Shown: positions 8,243-15,549, numbered from the stretch's first letter. The stretch: 30,207 nt of DNA from CAZYBG01 sp964645155 (GCA_964645155.1 CAZYBG010000033.1:1-30207); one strand, 5' to 3'. Numbers and translations are program-made. Notes: generated by a model from the letters alone, not told the origin.

Positions 8243-8515
8243 CGGCCATGCGTGAGCGCGGTCGAGGATTTGGTCTTTTCTCAACCGTCCATGATAGTTC
8301 CGCGAGGTGAACGCATGGAGGCTCGATCTGCACCTGGCGCCGCATGACCGGCTGACTTCGCGATAGTAGCCACTATTCATCACGGGGCAGTTTGGGGAGC
8401 AATGGTTGGACGCGGGCTTTCCCGCCGATCATACCAACGGCCGCAGCTTGTGACGCCACCAGATCCCCTTGGGGTCATGGGTGCGAGTCACCGTCATCGA
8501 AGCATGGAGGTTTCG

Positions 8516-8713
8516 ATGGCGCTGGCGATCACAGGAACGGCCCTTTCGGCGCGCGAGCTTCGGGCTTCGGCGTCGAAGGCGAGGGATGCGAAGGCGGCAA
8601 GGCGCGTGCTGGCTCTTGCGCTGGTGATGGAGGGGGTGGAGGGCATCGACCACGTCCGCGGTGCACCGAACCACCCGCAGACCCGGGGCGGTTCAGAGCG
8701 CCTCGCGTTGCAG
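8516..8713 (+). pseudogene. Chimeric transposase remnant: IS630-like N-terminus joined to IS3-type OrfB fragment
   Basis: ATG 8516 follows a good ribosome binding site (GGAGG, 8507-8511). The first 40 residues (with ARELRASASKARDAKAARR and VLALALVMEG) match the N-terminus of IS630-family transposases. After residue 40 the expected helix-turn-helix is missing. The next stretch reads IDHVRGAPNHPQTRGGSERL (8645 on), a degenerate form of the C-terminal segment of IS3-group OrfB proteins (HVRGAPYHPQTQGKIER in my memory). The frame then runs on to 8836 without recognisable similarity. The join therefore fuses pieces of two unrelated elements, probably through successive insertion and deletion. It is unlikely to make a working enzyme. 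Confidence 0.65.
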
Positions 8714-8917
8714 ACCGACGAAGGCGCTTCTCGGAGGCTCCGCCGCGCCGCTACTCGTGATCAGCTTCTGTTCTCGGCGGCGTGGACACCGGCGTATGGG
8801 CCGAGAGCTGCCGCATGTCGGTTGTCGCCGATCTGAGCGGAAAGAAGGGCCAATCACGCCCCTAGGGCGCTCCGGGAAAGCTATGCTCCGACCCCGGGAG
8901 ACAGACTGCGCGATCGC

Positions 8918-10369
8918 CTAACCCGCACAGCACGACAGCTTCGCCACATCCCGGTCAAAGGTTTGTGCGGCGAGCTTCAGGCCCTCGACCGTGGTGAGGT
9001 AGGGAAAGATCGTCTCGCCGAGCGCCTTGGTGGTCATGCCGAACTTCAGCGCCATGGCGAGTGCCTGGACGCTGTCGGCCCCCTCGTGCGCCATGATCAC
9101 GCCGCCAAGCAGCCGGTCTGTACCCGTGTCCGCGACCAGCTTGATCAGGCCCCGGGTATCGCGGGCGGCAAGCGCGCGGGGCACGTTCTCGAGGGCCAGC
9201 ACGCTGGTCTTGACCTCATGACCCGCCGCGCGCGCCTGTTCTTCCGTCAGGCCCACGCCTGCCACCTGCGGGTCGGTGAACACAACCCAAGGCATCGCGC
9301 CATTATCATAGCGTTTCGCGCCGTCAAGCACCGCATTGCGGGCGGCCAGCTTGGCGCCATAGGCGGCCATATAGACGAACTGGTCGCGGTCGGTCACATC
9401 GCCCGCCGCATAGATGCCGGGGGCCGAGGTTTGCATGTCGTTGCCCACGACGATCGCGCCGCGCTGGTCGGTCTGCACGCCCATCTCTTCCAGCCCCAGC
9501 CCCTCGGTATTGGGGCTGCGCCCGGCCGTGACGACCAGATGATCGGCGCTCAGCTCCAGCCGTTTGCCGTCCGCCTCAACGCACAGCACAGCGCGGCCAT
9601 CGGCTGCGTGGCAGGCGCCATAGGTAACACCGCAATGCAGGGTGATGCCCTCGTCGCGGAAGGCTTGTGCCAGCGCCTCGGAGACTTCCGGCTCCACCTG
9701 CGGCAACAGGCGTGAGCGGCAGACTACCGTCACCTTCACCCCCATGCGCGCCATCATCTGCGCCAATTCCGACCCGATATAACCGCCGCCCAGAAAGATC
9801 AGGCTTTCAGGCAAGGTGTCGAGCGCCAGCAAAGACGTGCTGTCAAGCGTCGGCACATCCTCGATGCCCGGAATGGGCGGCAGCGCGGGCCGACCGCCCG
9901 TGGCGATGATGATTTTGGGGGCGTCGATCTTGCGCGTGCCGACCTCGACACCGCCGCGGACCAGCCGTGCCGCGCCGTCGTCGATATAGCTGATGCCCTC
10001 ATAGCCGGGCAGCAGGTCTGCGTATTTCTTCTCGCGTAGCGATGCGACGAGGTCATCCTTCGCACCGATCAGTGCGGCCCAGTCTATGACCCGCGCCTCG
10101 CCCGTGATGCCGGGAAAGCGATGCACCGCCTTGGCGCCGTGGATCGTCTCGGCCGCGCGGATCATTGTCTTGGAGGGCACGCAGCCCACGTTCACACATG
10201 TGCCGCCGATCAGCCCGTGACCAACCAGCGCCACCCGCTTGCCGCCCTCGGCGGCGGTGATCGAGGCGGAAAACCCTGCCGAGCCCGCACCCACGACGAT
10301 CAGGTCGAACTGGTCGCCCTTCGCAGCCGGGGCGGCGCAGCAATCGCCGGTCTTGACGTGTTCGTTCAT
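8918..10369 (-). CDS. merA: Mercuric reductase MerA (without N-terminal heavy-metal domain)
   Basis: Cytosolic flavoprotein of 483 residues that reduces Hg(II) to volatile Hg(0) with NADPH. The FAD-binding motif is IVVGAGSAGFSA, followed by the redox-active GGTCVNVGCVPSK (C58, C63). The NADPH site is FLGGGYIGSELAQ, and the second FAD motif is YAAGDV. The C-terminus carries the MerA tyrosine segment FPYLTTVEGLKLAAQ and ends LSCCAG with the substrate-binding cysteine pair C480-C481. The NmerA metal-binding domain of longer MerA proteins is absent; only a CC pair at residues 10-11 stands in its place. It is the last gene of the leftward mer operon, 20 bases after the glutathione-reductase-like gene. 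No clear terminator is visible after it. Confidence 0.97.
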   Translation of the reverse strand: MNEHVKTGDCCAAPAAKGDQFDLIVVGAGSAGFSASITAAEGGKRVALVGHGLIGGTCVNVGCVPSKTMIRAAETIHGAKAVHRFPGITGEARVIDWAALIGAKDDLVASLREKKYADLLPGYEGISYIDDGAARLVRGGVEVGTRKIDAPKIIIATGGRPALPPIPGIEDVPTLDSTSLLALDTLPESLIFLGGGYIGSELAQMMARMGVKVTVVCRSRLLPQVEPEVSEALAQAFRDEGITLHCGVTYGACHAADGRAVLCVEADGKRLELSADHLVVTAGRSPNTEGLGLEEMGVQTDQRGAIVVGNDMQTSAPGIYAAGDVTDRDQFVYMAAYGAKLAARNAVLDGAKRYDNGAMPWVVFTDPQVAGVGLTEEQARAAGHEVKTSVLALENVPRALAARDTRGLIKLVADTGTDRLLGGVIMAHEGADSVQALAMALKFGMTTKALGETIFPYLTTVEGLKLAAQTFDRDVAKLSCCAG

Positions 10370-10389
10370 GTCGGCATTCCCTTGAAGTC

Positions 10390-11745
10390 TCAGACCATCG
10401 ACCCGAGGTCGGAGGCGAAGCTGGGATAGGCGAAGATCGCCGCCTTGATCTGGTTCGCGGTCAGCCCGGCCCCCATGGCCATGGCGAACAGGTTGATCTG
10501 TTCCTCCGCCCCGGGACCGATCAGATGCGCGCCAAGGATCAGCCCCGTCTTGCGCTCGACCAGCACCTTGTAGCCGCTGGCCTTTGCCCCCACGCGCAGC
10601 GACGAGTACCAGTCTTCGGTCCGGGCGAAGTGCACGTCGACGTCGCGGCCCGCCTCCTTCGCAGTGGCCTCGGACAGGCCGACGCTGGCGAGCGGCGGCA
10701 GGGTGAAGACGGCGCTCGGGATCGGGGGATAGGCGATCTCGCGCGCGTCCCGACCCGCCAGCAGGTTCTTGGCCGCTATGCGCGCCTCGTTGGCGGAGAC
10801 AGGCGTCAGGTTCGGCCCGCTGTCGGCACAGTCTCCCGCCGCGAAGATCGCGGGGTTCGTCGTGCGCATGGCGGGGCTGACCGTGATGCCGCGCCGGGTC
10901 GCCTGCACCCCCGCCGCCTTGAGGTTCAGATCGTCAATATCGGGCACCCGCCCCGCTGCATGCACCACCCGGTCGCAGAGAATATCCTCCGGCCCTCCGG
11001 GCGTGTCGAAGCGCACGCGAAAGGCGTCGCCCTCCCGCTCAATGCCGCCGACTTCGGCCTTGGTGTGGACGGTGACGCCAAGCGCCTCGGTCGCCTCGGC
11101 CAGGATCGCGGTCAGGTCGGGATCGAAGGCAGGCAGGATGCGCGAACCCCGTTGCAGCACGGTGACCGCTTCGGCACCGGCGCGCGCGGCGACATGGGCG
11201 AACTCCATCGCGATATAGCCGCCACCGACGAAGGCGATGCGCCGCGGACACTCCGGCAGTTTCAGGAAATCGGTACTGGTGATCAGATGCTCTTCGCCCG
11301 GGATCCCGAGGGACGCAGGCCTTGCTCCGGTGGCGATGTGGAAATGCCGTGCGCGATGCGCCACGCCGTCGATCTCGACCCTATCGGGTGCAGTGAACCG
11401 CGCCGTGCCGTGCAGCGTGGCGATCCCGGCCCTGTCGTGGCCGGCCTCGATGCGGCCGGGCATCGCGTCGGTAAAGGTCCGCTTGAAGGCCATCATCTCG
11501 GCCCAGTCGATCCGGGGCCTGGCAAGCAGCCCCTTGCCGGCCATCGCCTGCGCCCGTTCGACGCCTTCGGTCACGCCGACGAGCATCTTCTTGGGGTCGC
11601 ATCCCCGAAGTGCGCAGGTGCCGCCGTAGGGAAGCTGATCGACGATGGCCACCTTCCAGCCCACGGCCGCAGCCATGCGCGCCACGCCGTTGCCACCGGT
11701 TCCCGCGCCGATCACGATGAGGTCGAAGTCGTTCGTGCCGGTCAC
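10390..11745 (-). CDS. Glutathione reductase-like pyridine nucleotide-disulfide oxidoreductase in the mer operon
   Basis: Flavoprotein of 451 residues. Motifs are IVIGAGTGGNGVARMA (FAD), redox cysteines C44 and C49 in GGTCALRGCDPKK, the pyridine-nucleotide site FVGGGYIAMEFAHVAARAG, the second FAD motif FAAGDCADSG and a C-terminal dimerisation domain. The CALRGC disulfide differs from the CVNVGC type of MerA and glutathione reductase. The C-terminus reads FAYPSFASDL where glutathione reductase has the histidine-glutamate dyad, so the usual thiol acid/base residue seems missing. Its GTG start overlaps the stop of the small membrane-protein gene (GTGA), so translation is probably coupled. A role in thiol homeostasis or supplying reduced low-molecular-weight thiol during Hg(II) stress is inferred from context. 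Confidence 0.85.
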   Translation of the reverse strand: MTGTNDFDLIVIGAGTGGNGVARMAAAVGWKVAIVDQLPYGGTCALRGCDPKKMLVGVTEGVERAQAMAGKGLLARPRIDWAEMMAFKRTFTDAMPGRIEAGHDRAGIATLHGTARFTAPDRVEIDGVAHRARHFHIATGARPASLGIPGEEHLITSTDFLKLPECPRRIAFVGGGYIAMEFAHVAARAGAEAVTVLQRGSRILPAFDPDLTAILAEATEALGVTVHTKAEVGGIEREGDAFRVRFDTPGGPEDILCDRVVHAAGRVPDIDDLNLKAAGVQATRRGITVSPAMRTTNPAIFAAGDCADSGPNLTPVSANEARIAAKNLLAGRDAREIAYPPIPSAVFTLPPLASVGLSEATAKEAGRDVDVHFARTEDWYSSLRVGAKASGYKVLVERKTGLILGAHLIGPGAEEQINLFAMAMGAGLTANQIKAAIFAYPSFASDLGSMV

Positions 11746-11885
11746 GCGTCCGCCACCCGATCACGGCGCGTATCGCCGCGCTTTGTCAGCAGGTAGGTCA
11801 GCGCGGCCGTGGCCGCGACGAGGACCAGCGTGGTTCCCCATCCCGGCGCAAACCCGGCCACGGCGGAAAAGCAGTTCGTCATCAT
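11742..11885 (-). CDS. Small single-span membrane protein in the mer operon, function unknown
   Basis: A 47-residue frame fills the gap between merF and the reductase-like gene. It reads MMTNCFSAVAGFAPG and continues with the hydrophobic span TTLVLVAATAALTYLLTKRG, then a charged tail (DTRRDRVADA). It has one cysteine near the N-terminus. The stop overlaps the next gene's GTG start as GTGA, which supports real translation. AAAGGG lies 9 bases before ATG 11885; an in-frame ATG at 11894 would add three residues. It does not match MerC or MerE as I know them. It could be a mercury transport accessory or a membrane anchor. I do not recognise the family. Confidence 0.6.
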   Translation of the reverse strand: MMTNCFSAVAGFAPGWGTTLVLVAATAALTYLLTKRGDTRRDRVADA

Positions 11886-11910
11886 CACGTGCATCCCTTT
11901 GAAGACAGGT

Positions 11911-12135
11911 TCAGGACCGGCGTTCGCGTCGGGTTTTGCGCGCGATCGCGTAGATCGTCAGCCCGATGAAGAAAGCGAGTGCCGGAAAGAGGACAAAGTC
12001 GATCCAGCCCAGCACCGCCGACAGCCCGACCGCGCCCAGAGCCACCACAAGGATCGGCGTGAAGCAGCAGAGCGCCGCGATGACCGTGCCGGTGATACCG
12101 GTCGCGATCAGCTTGCGGTCGATCCGCTCCGACAT
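11911..12135 (-). CDS. merF: Mercury transporter MerF, lacking the C-terminal cysteine pair
   Basis: Inner-membrane mercuric-ion transporter of 74 residues with two transmembrane helices. The first helix carries the vicinal pair C23-C24 (ALCCFTPILVVALGAVGLSA). The second spans about FVLFPALAFFIGLTIYAIA, closely matching known MerF. The pMER327-type MerF has a second CC pair in the cytosolic C-terminus that passes Hg(II) on; here the tail is KTRRERRS with no cysteine. ATG 12135 is 4 bases after the merP stop; the frame is open upstream only across merP antisense or overlapping sequence. MerF sits between merP and the small membrane-protein gene, consistent with uptake of Hg(II) from MerP. Confidence 0.9.
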   Translation of the reverse strand: MSERIDRKLIATGITGTVIAALCCFTPILVVALGAVGLSAVLGWIDFVLFPALAFFIGLTIYAIARKTRRERRS

Positions 12136-12139
12136 CCCG

Positions 12140-12445
12140 TCAGCCCGAGACGCGTGCCGGATAGCCCGCATTGGCCGAGGCTTGTGCAATGGCATCGGCG
12201 CTGGTCGCGGCCATATCGAAGAGGACCGTCGCCGTGCGGGCTGCGAAGTCGATCTTGACATCGCGCACGCCTTCAACGCTTTCCATCGCGCGCTTCACCG
12301 TCACCGGGCAGAGCGCGCAGGTCATGTTGTCGACGGTGAACGTGACGGTCTGTTCGGCAGCGACGGCCTGGGCGGCGGCGGGGATGGCAATGATCGCGGG
12401 CGCGGCGCTGACGGCCAAGAGCGCGAGAAAAGAAAGTTTTTTCAT
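12140..12445 (-). CDS. merP: Periplasmic mercury-binding protein MerP
   Basis: Periplasmic Hg(II) scavenger of 101 residues. The N-terminal 25-30 residues (MKKLSFLALLAVSAAPAIIA, then IPAAAQAVA) are a Sec signal peptide. The mature part is one heavy-metal-associated domain with the metal motif NMTCALCP (C43, C46), followed by VTVKRAMESVEGVRDVKID and the typical C-terminal ANAGYPARV. ATG 12445 is preferred over an upstream ATG at 12589 because AAAGGAAA precedes it and the signal peptide starts there. It lies 17 bases after merT and 4 bases before merF. Confidence 0.95.
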   Translation of the reverse strand: MKKLSFLALLAVSAAPAIIAIPAAAQAVAAEQTVTFTVDNMTCALCPVTVKRAMESVEGVRDVKIDFAARTATVLFDMAATSADAIAQASANAGYPARVSG

Positions 12446-12462
12446 GGGGTTTCCTTTCGGGG

Positions 12463-12852
12463 TCAGTAGAGAAGCGGGGCCCACCAGTCGATGCTGAGGG
12501 CTGCGACAACGAGAATGAGCGCGGCCCAGAGCGCGGTCTTGGTGATCCGTGCCGAAGACGGGTGCGCACAGTACGAACCGGGCTCGCAAATGGTCGGTTT
12601 GCGGGCATAGACCTGCCGGAACCCCGCCGCGACGAAGCCGAGCGCGATCACGGCGAAGATCGGCTTGTAAGGCTCCAGCGCGGTCAGGGTGCCGATCCAG
12701 GCCCCGGAGATCCCAAGCGTCAGCAGCACCAATGGCCCGATGCAGCAGGCCGAGGCGAGAAACGCGCCCAGCACGCCGCCCGCCGCCAGCCAGCCCTTGC
12801 GGGACGAAGGCTCCGCAGCGTGGGTATCCGTTCTGTCTTCTGTCAGCGCCAT
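12463..12852 (-). CDS. merT: Mercuric ion transport protein MerT
   Basis: Inner-membrane Hg(II) importer of 129 residues with three predicted helices. The first helix has the vicinal pair C36-C37 (ASACCIGPLVLLTLGISGAW). The cytosolic loop after the second helix carries C89 and C95 (TICEPGSYCAHP), as in Tn501 MerT, and the third helix is near ALWAALILVVAALSIDWW. ATG 12852 has GAGAGG 8-9 bases upstream; an ATG at 12930 would run through the mer operator. It is the first gene of the leftward mer operon, transcribed from the MerR-controlled promoter. Confidence 0.95.
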   Translation of the reverse strand: MALTEDRTDTHAAEPSSRKGWLAAGGVLGAFLASACCIGPLVLLTLGISGAWIGTLTALEPYKPIFAVIALGFVAAGFRQVYARKPTICEPGSYCAHPSSARITKTALWAALILVVAALSIDWWAPLLY

Positions 12853-12883
12853 GCCGCTTACCTCTCGTCTGCGATTGATGAGA

Positions 12884-12914
12884 GGCGTAGGCTCTGTAGC
12901 AACTACAGACTCAA
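12884..12914 (-). promoter_or_regulatory. mer operator/promoter (MerR-type, 19-bp spacer)
   Basis: On the minus strand, TTGAGT (12914-12909) serves as -35 and TACGCC (12889-12884) as -10, separated by 19 bases. The spacer contains the perfect dyad CTGTAG-TTG-CTACAG (12894-12908). This matches known MerR-family promoters, where the over-long spacer is untwisted by metal-bound MerR. It drives merT and the following genes, and MerR bound there would also repress merR. Confidence 0.85.
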
Positions 12915-12922
12915 GAGAGAAT

Positions 12923-13387
12923 ATGCCCATGCGCGATCACGAGACCGAGACCGGCCTCACGCGTGGCGAACTGGCCCGCGCCACAGGCTGCAACATCGAG
13001 ACGATCCGCTATTATGAGAAGGCGTGTCTGCTTCCCGACCCACCCCGCACGGCCGCGGGCTACCGTATCTACTCCCCCGCCCACGCCAGCCGCTTGCGCT
13101 TCATCTTGCGCGCCCGTGAACTGGGCTTTCCAATGGACGACATACGGGGACTGCTGGGGCTGGAGGACAGGACGGCGCCAACCTGCGCAGAGGTCCAGGC
13201 CCGCACGGAGCGGCACCTGGCCGACGTGCGCGCGAAAATCGCCGATCTTCGCAGGATGGAATCCGCGCTCGCCAAGACGGCTGCGCAATGCACCGGAGCG
13301 GACGTGCCGGATTGCCCCGTTCTGGATGCACTCGCCCGAGACTGGCCTGCCCGCATCAGGTGGTCCGGTTTCGGTCTTGGTGCATGA
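12923..13387 (+). CDS. merR: Mercury-responsive regulator MerR
   Basis: A 154-residue MerR-family activator/repressor of the divergent mer operon. The N-terminal helix-turn-helix and wing are TRGELARATGCNIETIRYYE and PPRTAAGYRIYSP. Three cysteines fit the Hg(II) site of Tn501 MerR. The first (PTCAEVQ) and second (AAQCTG) are 35 residues apart, exactly as C82 and C117; the third (PDCPV) follows after 8 residues, against 9 in Tn501. ATG 12923 is preferred after AGAGAGA; ATG 12929 is possible. A much longer in-frame start at 12689 would run antisense through merT and is rejected. Downstream lies IS debris, with no terminator seen. Confidence 0.95.
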   Translation: MPMRDHETETGLTRGELARATGCNIETIRYYEKACLLPDPPRTAAGYRIYSPAHASRLRFILRARELGFPMDDIRGLLGLEDRTAPTCAEVQARTERHLADVRAKIADLRRMESALAKTAAQCTGADVPDCPVLDALARDWPARIRWSGFGLGA

Positions 13388-13494
13388 CGGGTCTGGGCGC
13401 GACGGCTGGCGTGGCCGGCGAAGCGGCTCCGGATGACGTAGCCGGCCACGAGATGACCGCAGGGGCCGGGGGCCAATGGCCCGGCCTCACGCGG

Positions 13495-13725
13495 CGGGTC
13501 GGAGACCGCCTTCCGCAGCCGCGCGTTCTCGTTCTCGAGTTCCTTGAGCCGCTTCACCTGGTCGGTCTTCAGGCCGCCGAACTCCTTGCGCCACCAGTAG
13601 CAGGGGAACTGCGTCACGCCGATCGGCCGCACCGCCTCGGCCGCCGACTGGCCTTGTGACACCAGCATGTCGACCAGCCGGAGCTTCGCGCCAATCTCCT
13701 CCGGCCGGTGCTTCTTCTGGGGCAT
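13495..13725 (-). pseudogene. Truncated IS3-family OrfA (IS407-like group)
   Basis: The first 77 codons match OrfA of IS3-family elements: MPQKKHRPEEIGAKLRLVDM, SQGQSAAEAVRPIGV, then KEFGGLKTDQVKRLKELENE and NARLRKAVSD, the leucine-zipper region. Where intact proteins continue with DLTLEK and lead into OrfB, the similarity stops after SDP; the open frame runs on to 13069 in unrelated sequence antisense to merR. No OrfB is present. The element has lost its 3' part, probably by a deletion that brought merR next to it. A missing aromatic/threonine in the helix-turn-helix (QFPCYWWRKE instead of the usual YYRWRKE pattern) also suggests decay. Confidence 0.8.
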
Positions 13726-13912
13726 TCCTTCGTCCTCCATCCGGCGCGAAAGCCTGCTTCAGCGAGGACCGCCCTTCTGGGGGGCAGGACACATGCAGTC
13801 CAGATAAGATACTGGATTCACTACATGACTCCCCACAGAATCTCTGCAGCAGAGCCGCCGGGCGACAACAAGGTCCCGATCATGCTGGCGAAATCAGGCG
13901 AGGCGTCACCAG

Positions 13913-14015
13913 CCCGTCACCCTGGGCGAAGCCGGAAAACTCCGCCTCCGGGAGGTCCAAGGTCGGCGATATGCTGCACCGCATCCCGCTTGAACTCGTC
14001 GCTTTCGTTGCTCGT
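13913..14015 (-). pseudogene. Degenerate IS3-type OrfA N-terminus
   Basis: The minus strand reads TSNESDEFKRDAVQHIAD, like the start of IS3-group OrfA proteins (SDEFKRDAV-QI). ACG (14015-14013) stands where ATG is expected, after an AAGGAGAG-like sequence. After QHIAD, similarity continues only in another frame (LPEAEFSGFAQG), so a frameshift follows. TGACCCC at 14075-14069 on the same strand may be the terminal end of this element. It is a dead fragment. Confidence 0.5.
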
Positions 14016-14252
14016 CCCCGTCTCGCTCTCCTTGCCTCAAAGGTAGGCGGCAGAGCGTCTACAAATCTGGGGTCACCTCATTCCTGCTCAGGAGTTGGAG
14101 CCTCCGGCAACCCGGAGCGGTTCCGACGGGATGGGCAAGAATGACTCACTCCAAGTCGACAGCGGTCGTTCATCACTGGTATGGCATCAGATGATTTGGG
14201 CTCCCAGCTATCAGAGGGTAGTTTCCTGTCAGGCGGCGAACACCAGCAGGCG

Positions 14253-15338
14253 ATGCGCAAGATCCTCCTCCCTGCCTTGGCCGGAGCGGCCGTCGCGGCC
14301 CTGGCGCTTCTCACGCTGGGGCCAGCGCGGGCGCCCGCGCCCATGGCGCCCGCGATCGCCGAACTGCCCGGCCTCACGCCGGCCGAGGAGCGCACCATCG
14401 CGCTGTTCGAGGCGGCGCGCGGCTCGGTCGTCTCGATCACCACCGCCGCGGTGCTGCGCGACCCCTGGACATGGCGCAGCGAGCAGGTGCCGCGCGGCAC
14501 CGGGTCCGGCTTCGTCTGGGATGGCGAGGGCCACGTGGTCACGAACGACCACGTGATCGCCGGCGCCTCGGCGGCGCAGGTCGGCCTCGCCGACGGGCGG
14601 GTGTTCGCCGCGCGCCTCGTCGGCCGCGCGCCGTCGCACGACCTGGCCGTGCTGCGCATCGAGGTCGGCGACGCGCCGCCGCCGCCGTTGCCCCGCGGCA
14701 GCAGCGCGGGGCTGCGCGTCGGCCAGTCGGTGCTGGCGATCGGCAACCCGTTCGGGCTCGACTGGACGCTGACCACCGGCGTCGTCTCGGCGCTCGACCG
14801 CGAGCTTGCCGAAGGCGCGGGCGTGACGATCCGCGGGCTGATCCAGACCGACGCGGCGATCAACCCGGGCAATTCCGGCGGCCCGCTGATCGACAGCGCC
14901 GGGCGGCTGATCGGCGTCAACACCGCGATCTACTCGCCCTCGGGCGGCAATGCCGGGATCGGCTTCGCGGTGCCGGTCGACACGGTGGCCCGCGTCGTGC
15001 CGCAGCTGATCGCCACCGGCCGCTACACGCCGCCCTTCCTCGGCGTCGTCCACGACGACCGGGCGACCGCGCTCGCCCGCCGCGCCGGGATCGGCGGGGT
15101 GCTGGTCATCGCCGTCGAACCGGGCTCGCCCGCCGAGCGGGCCGGGCTGGTGCCGCTCCGCCGGGGGCGCGACGGCAGCCTGGTCCCGGGCGACGCGGTG
15201 GTGGCGGTGGCCGGGCGGCGGGTCGAAAGCTCCGCCGATCTCGACGCCGCGCTCGACGCGCACCGGCCGGGCGAGGCGGTCGAGCTGACGATCCTGCGCG
15301 ACGGCGCGGAACTGGCGGTGCGGGTCACGCTCGCCTGA
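14253..15338 (+). CDS. HtrA/DegP-like trypsin-type serine protease with PDZ domain
   Basis: A 361-residue envelope protease. The N-terminus (RKILLPALAGAAVAALALLT) is a signal anchor or signal peptide. The trypsin-like domain has the triad H100 (TNDHVIAG), D130 (SHDLAVL) and S208 (NPGNSGGPL). One PDZ domain follows from about residue 260 (PPFLGVVHDD to the end), with the GSPAERAGL ligand groove. One PDZ makes it DegS/HhoA-like rather than DegP with two. The start is uncertain: ATG 14253 places the hydrophobic segment at the N-terminus; ATG 14181 would add 24 polar residues. It is convergent with the 74-residue gene, and their ends overlap by 14 bases. Role in protein quality control is by family. 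Confidence 0.92.
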   Translation: MRKILLPALAGAAVAALALLTLGPARAPAPMAPAIAELPGLTPAEERTIALFEAARGSVVSITTAAVLRDPWTWRSEQVPRGTGSGFVWDGEGHVVTNDHVIAGASAAQVGLADGRVFAARLVGRAPSHDLAVLRIEVGDAPPPPLPRGSSAGLRVGQSVLAIGNPFGLDWTLTTGVVSALDRELAEGAGVTIRGLIQTDAAINPGNSGGPLIDSAGRLIGVNTAIYSPSGGNAGIGFAVPVDTVARVVPQLIATGRYTPPFLGVVHDDRATALARRAGIGGVLVIAVEPGSPAERAGLVPLRRGRDGSLVPGDAVVAVAGRRVESSADLDAALDAHRPGEAVELTILRDGAELAVRVTLA

Positions 15339-15549
15339 GCAGGCGCGCGACGATGATGTCGTCGGCAAGCCGCCGCCCGGCCGACCGGCGGATGCTGCCC
15401 TCGCACATGGCGCGCCGATGCTGGAGCGCCAGCCACAGGAGCTCTTCCTGCGGGTCCTCGGCCGCGACCTGCGGCGGGCTCTGCACGGCCGGCGCCCGGC
15501 GCCGGCCGGCCCGTCCGGCGAAAACCCCCAGAACAGAACGATCGAACAT
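15325..15549 (-). CDS. Hypothetical 74-residue protein
   Basis: A small leftward gene with a strong ribosome binding site, GGAGG, 6 bases before ATG 15549. The protein starts MFDRSVLGVFAGRAGRRRAP, then has a Pro/Gln stretch and a more structured C-terminal half (ELLWLALQHRRAMCEGSIRR, then SAGRRLADDIIVARLLRRA), likely helical and basic. I do not recognise a family. It lies 92 bases downstream of the mttB-like stop, beyond a hairpin terminator, so it may have its own promoter. Its end overlaps the 3' end of the protease gene by 14 bases in convergent orientation. The ribosome binding site and the sensible C-terminus make it a probable gene. Confidence 0.6.
   Translation of the reverse strand: MFDRSVLGVFAGRAGRRRAPAVQSPPQVAAEDPQEELLWLALQHRRAMCEGSIRRSAGRRLADDIIVARLLRRA

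Larger units (their letters stand above)
8208..8917. other. IS graveyard between the sugar operon and merA
   Basis: This 710-base stretch holds no intact gene. The supportable contents are a weak hairpin near 8226-8242, an IS630-like transposase N-terminus at 8516-8635 and an IS3-type OrfB fragment at about 8645-8713. I recognise nothing in 8243-8515 or 8714-8917; short open frames there resemble no family I know. Confidence 0.6.
13388..14252. other. IS graveyard between merR and the HtrA-like gene
   Basis: These 865 bases hold no intact gene. Contents are a truncated IS3-type OrfA (13495-13725, minus), a second degenerate IS3-type OrfA (about 13913-14015, minus) and a possible IS end, TGACCCC on the minus strand, at 14069-14075. 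I see nothing recognisable in 13388-13494, 13726-13912 or 14076-14252, apart from an in-frame upstream extension of the protease frame. This stretch separates the mer locus from the more GC-rich right half. Confidence 0.6.

Noticed and set aside
8021..8383. Minus-strand frame overlapping the FGGY kinase 3' end
   Set aside because: It is mostly antisense to the kinase and has no ribosome binding site or known motif.
12689..12922. Upstream start for MerR giving 232 residues
   Set aside because: The extra part is antisense to merT and crosses the mer operator; MerR proteins are about 140-155 residues.
8645..13725. Left IS3-type OrfB fragment and right OrfA (13495-13725) as two halves of one element flanking mer
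   Set aside because: The OrfB fragment resembles the group with HVRGAPYHPQTQGKIER, while this OrfA belongs to the KEFGGLKTDQVKRLKELE group, which has a different OrfB; they look like separate elements.
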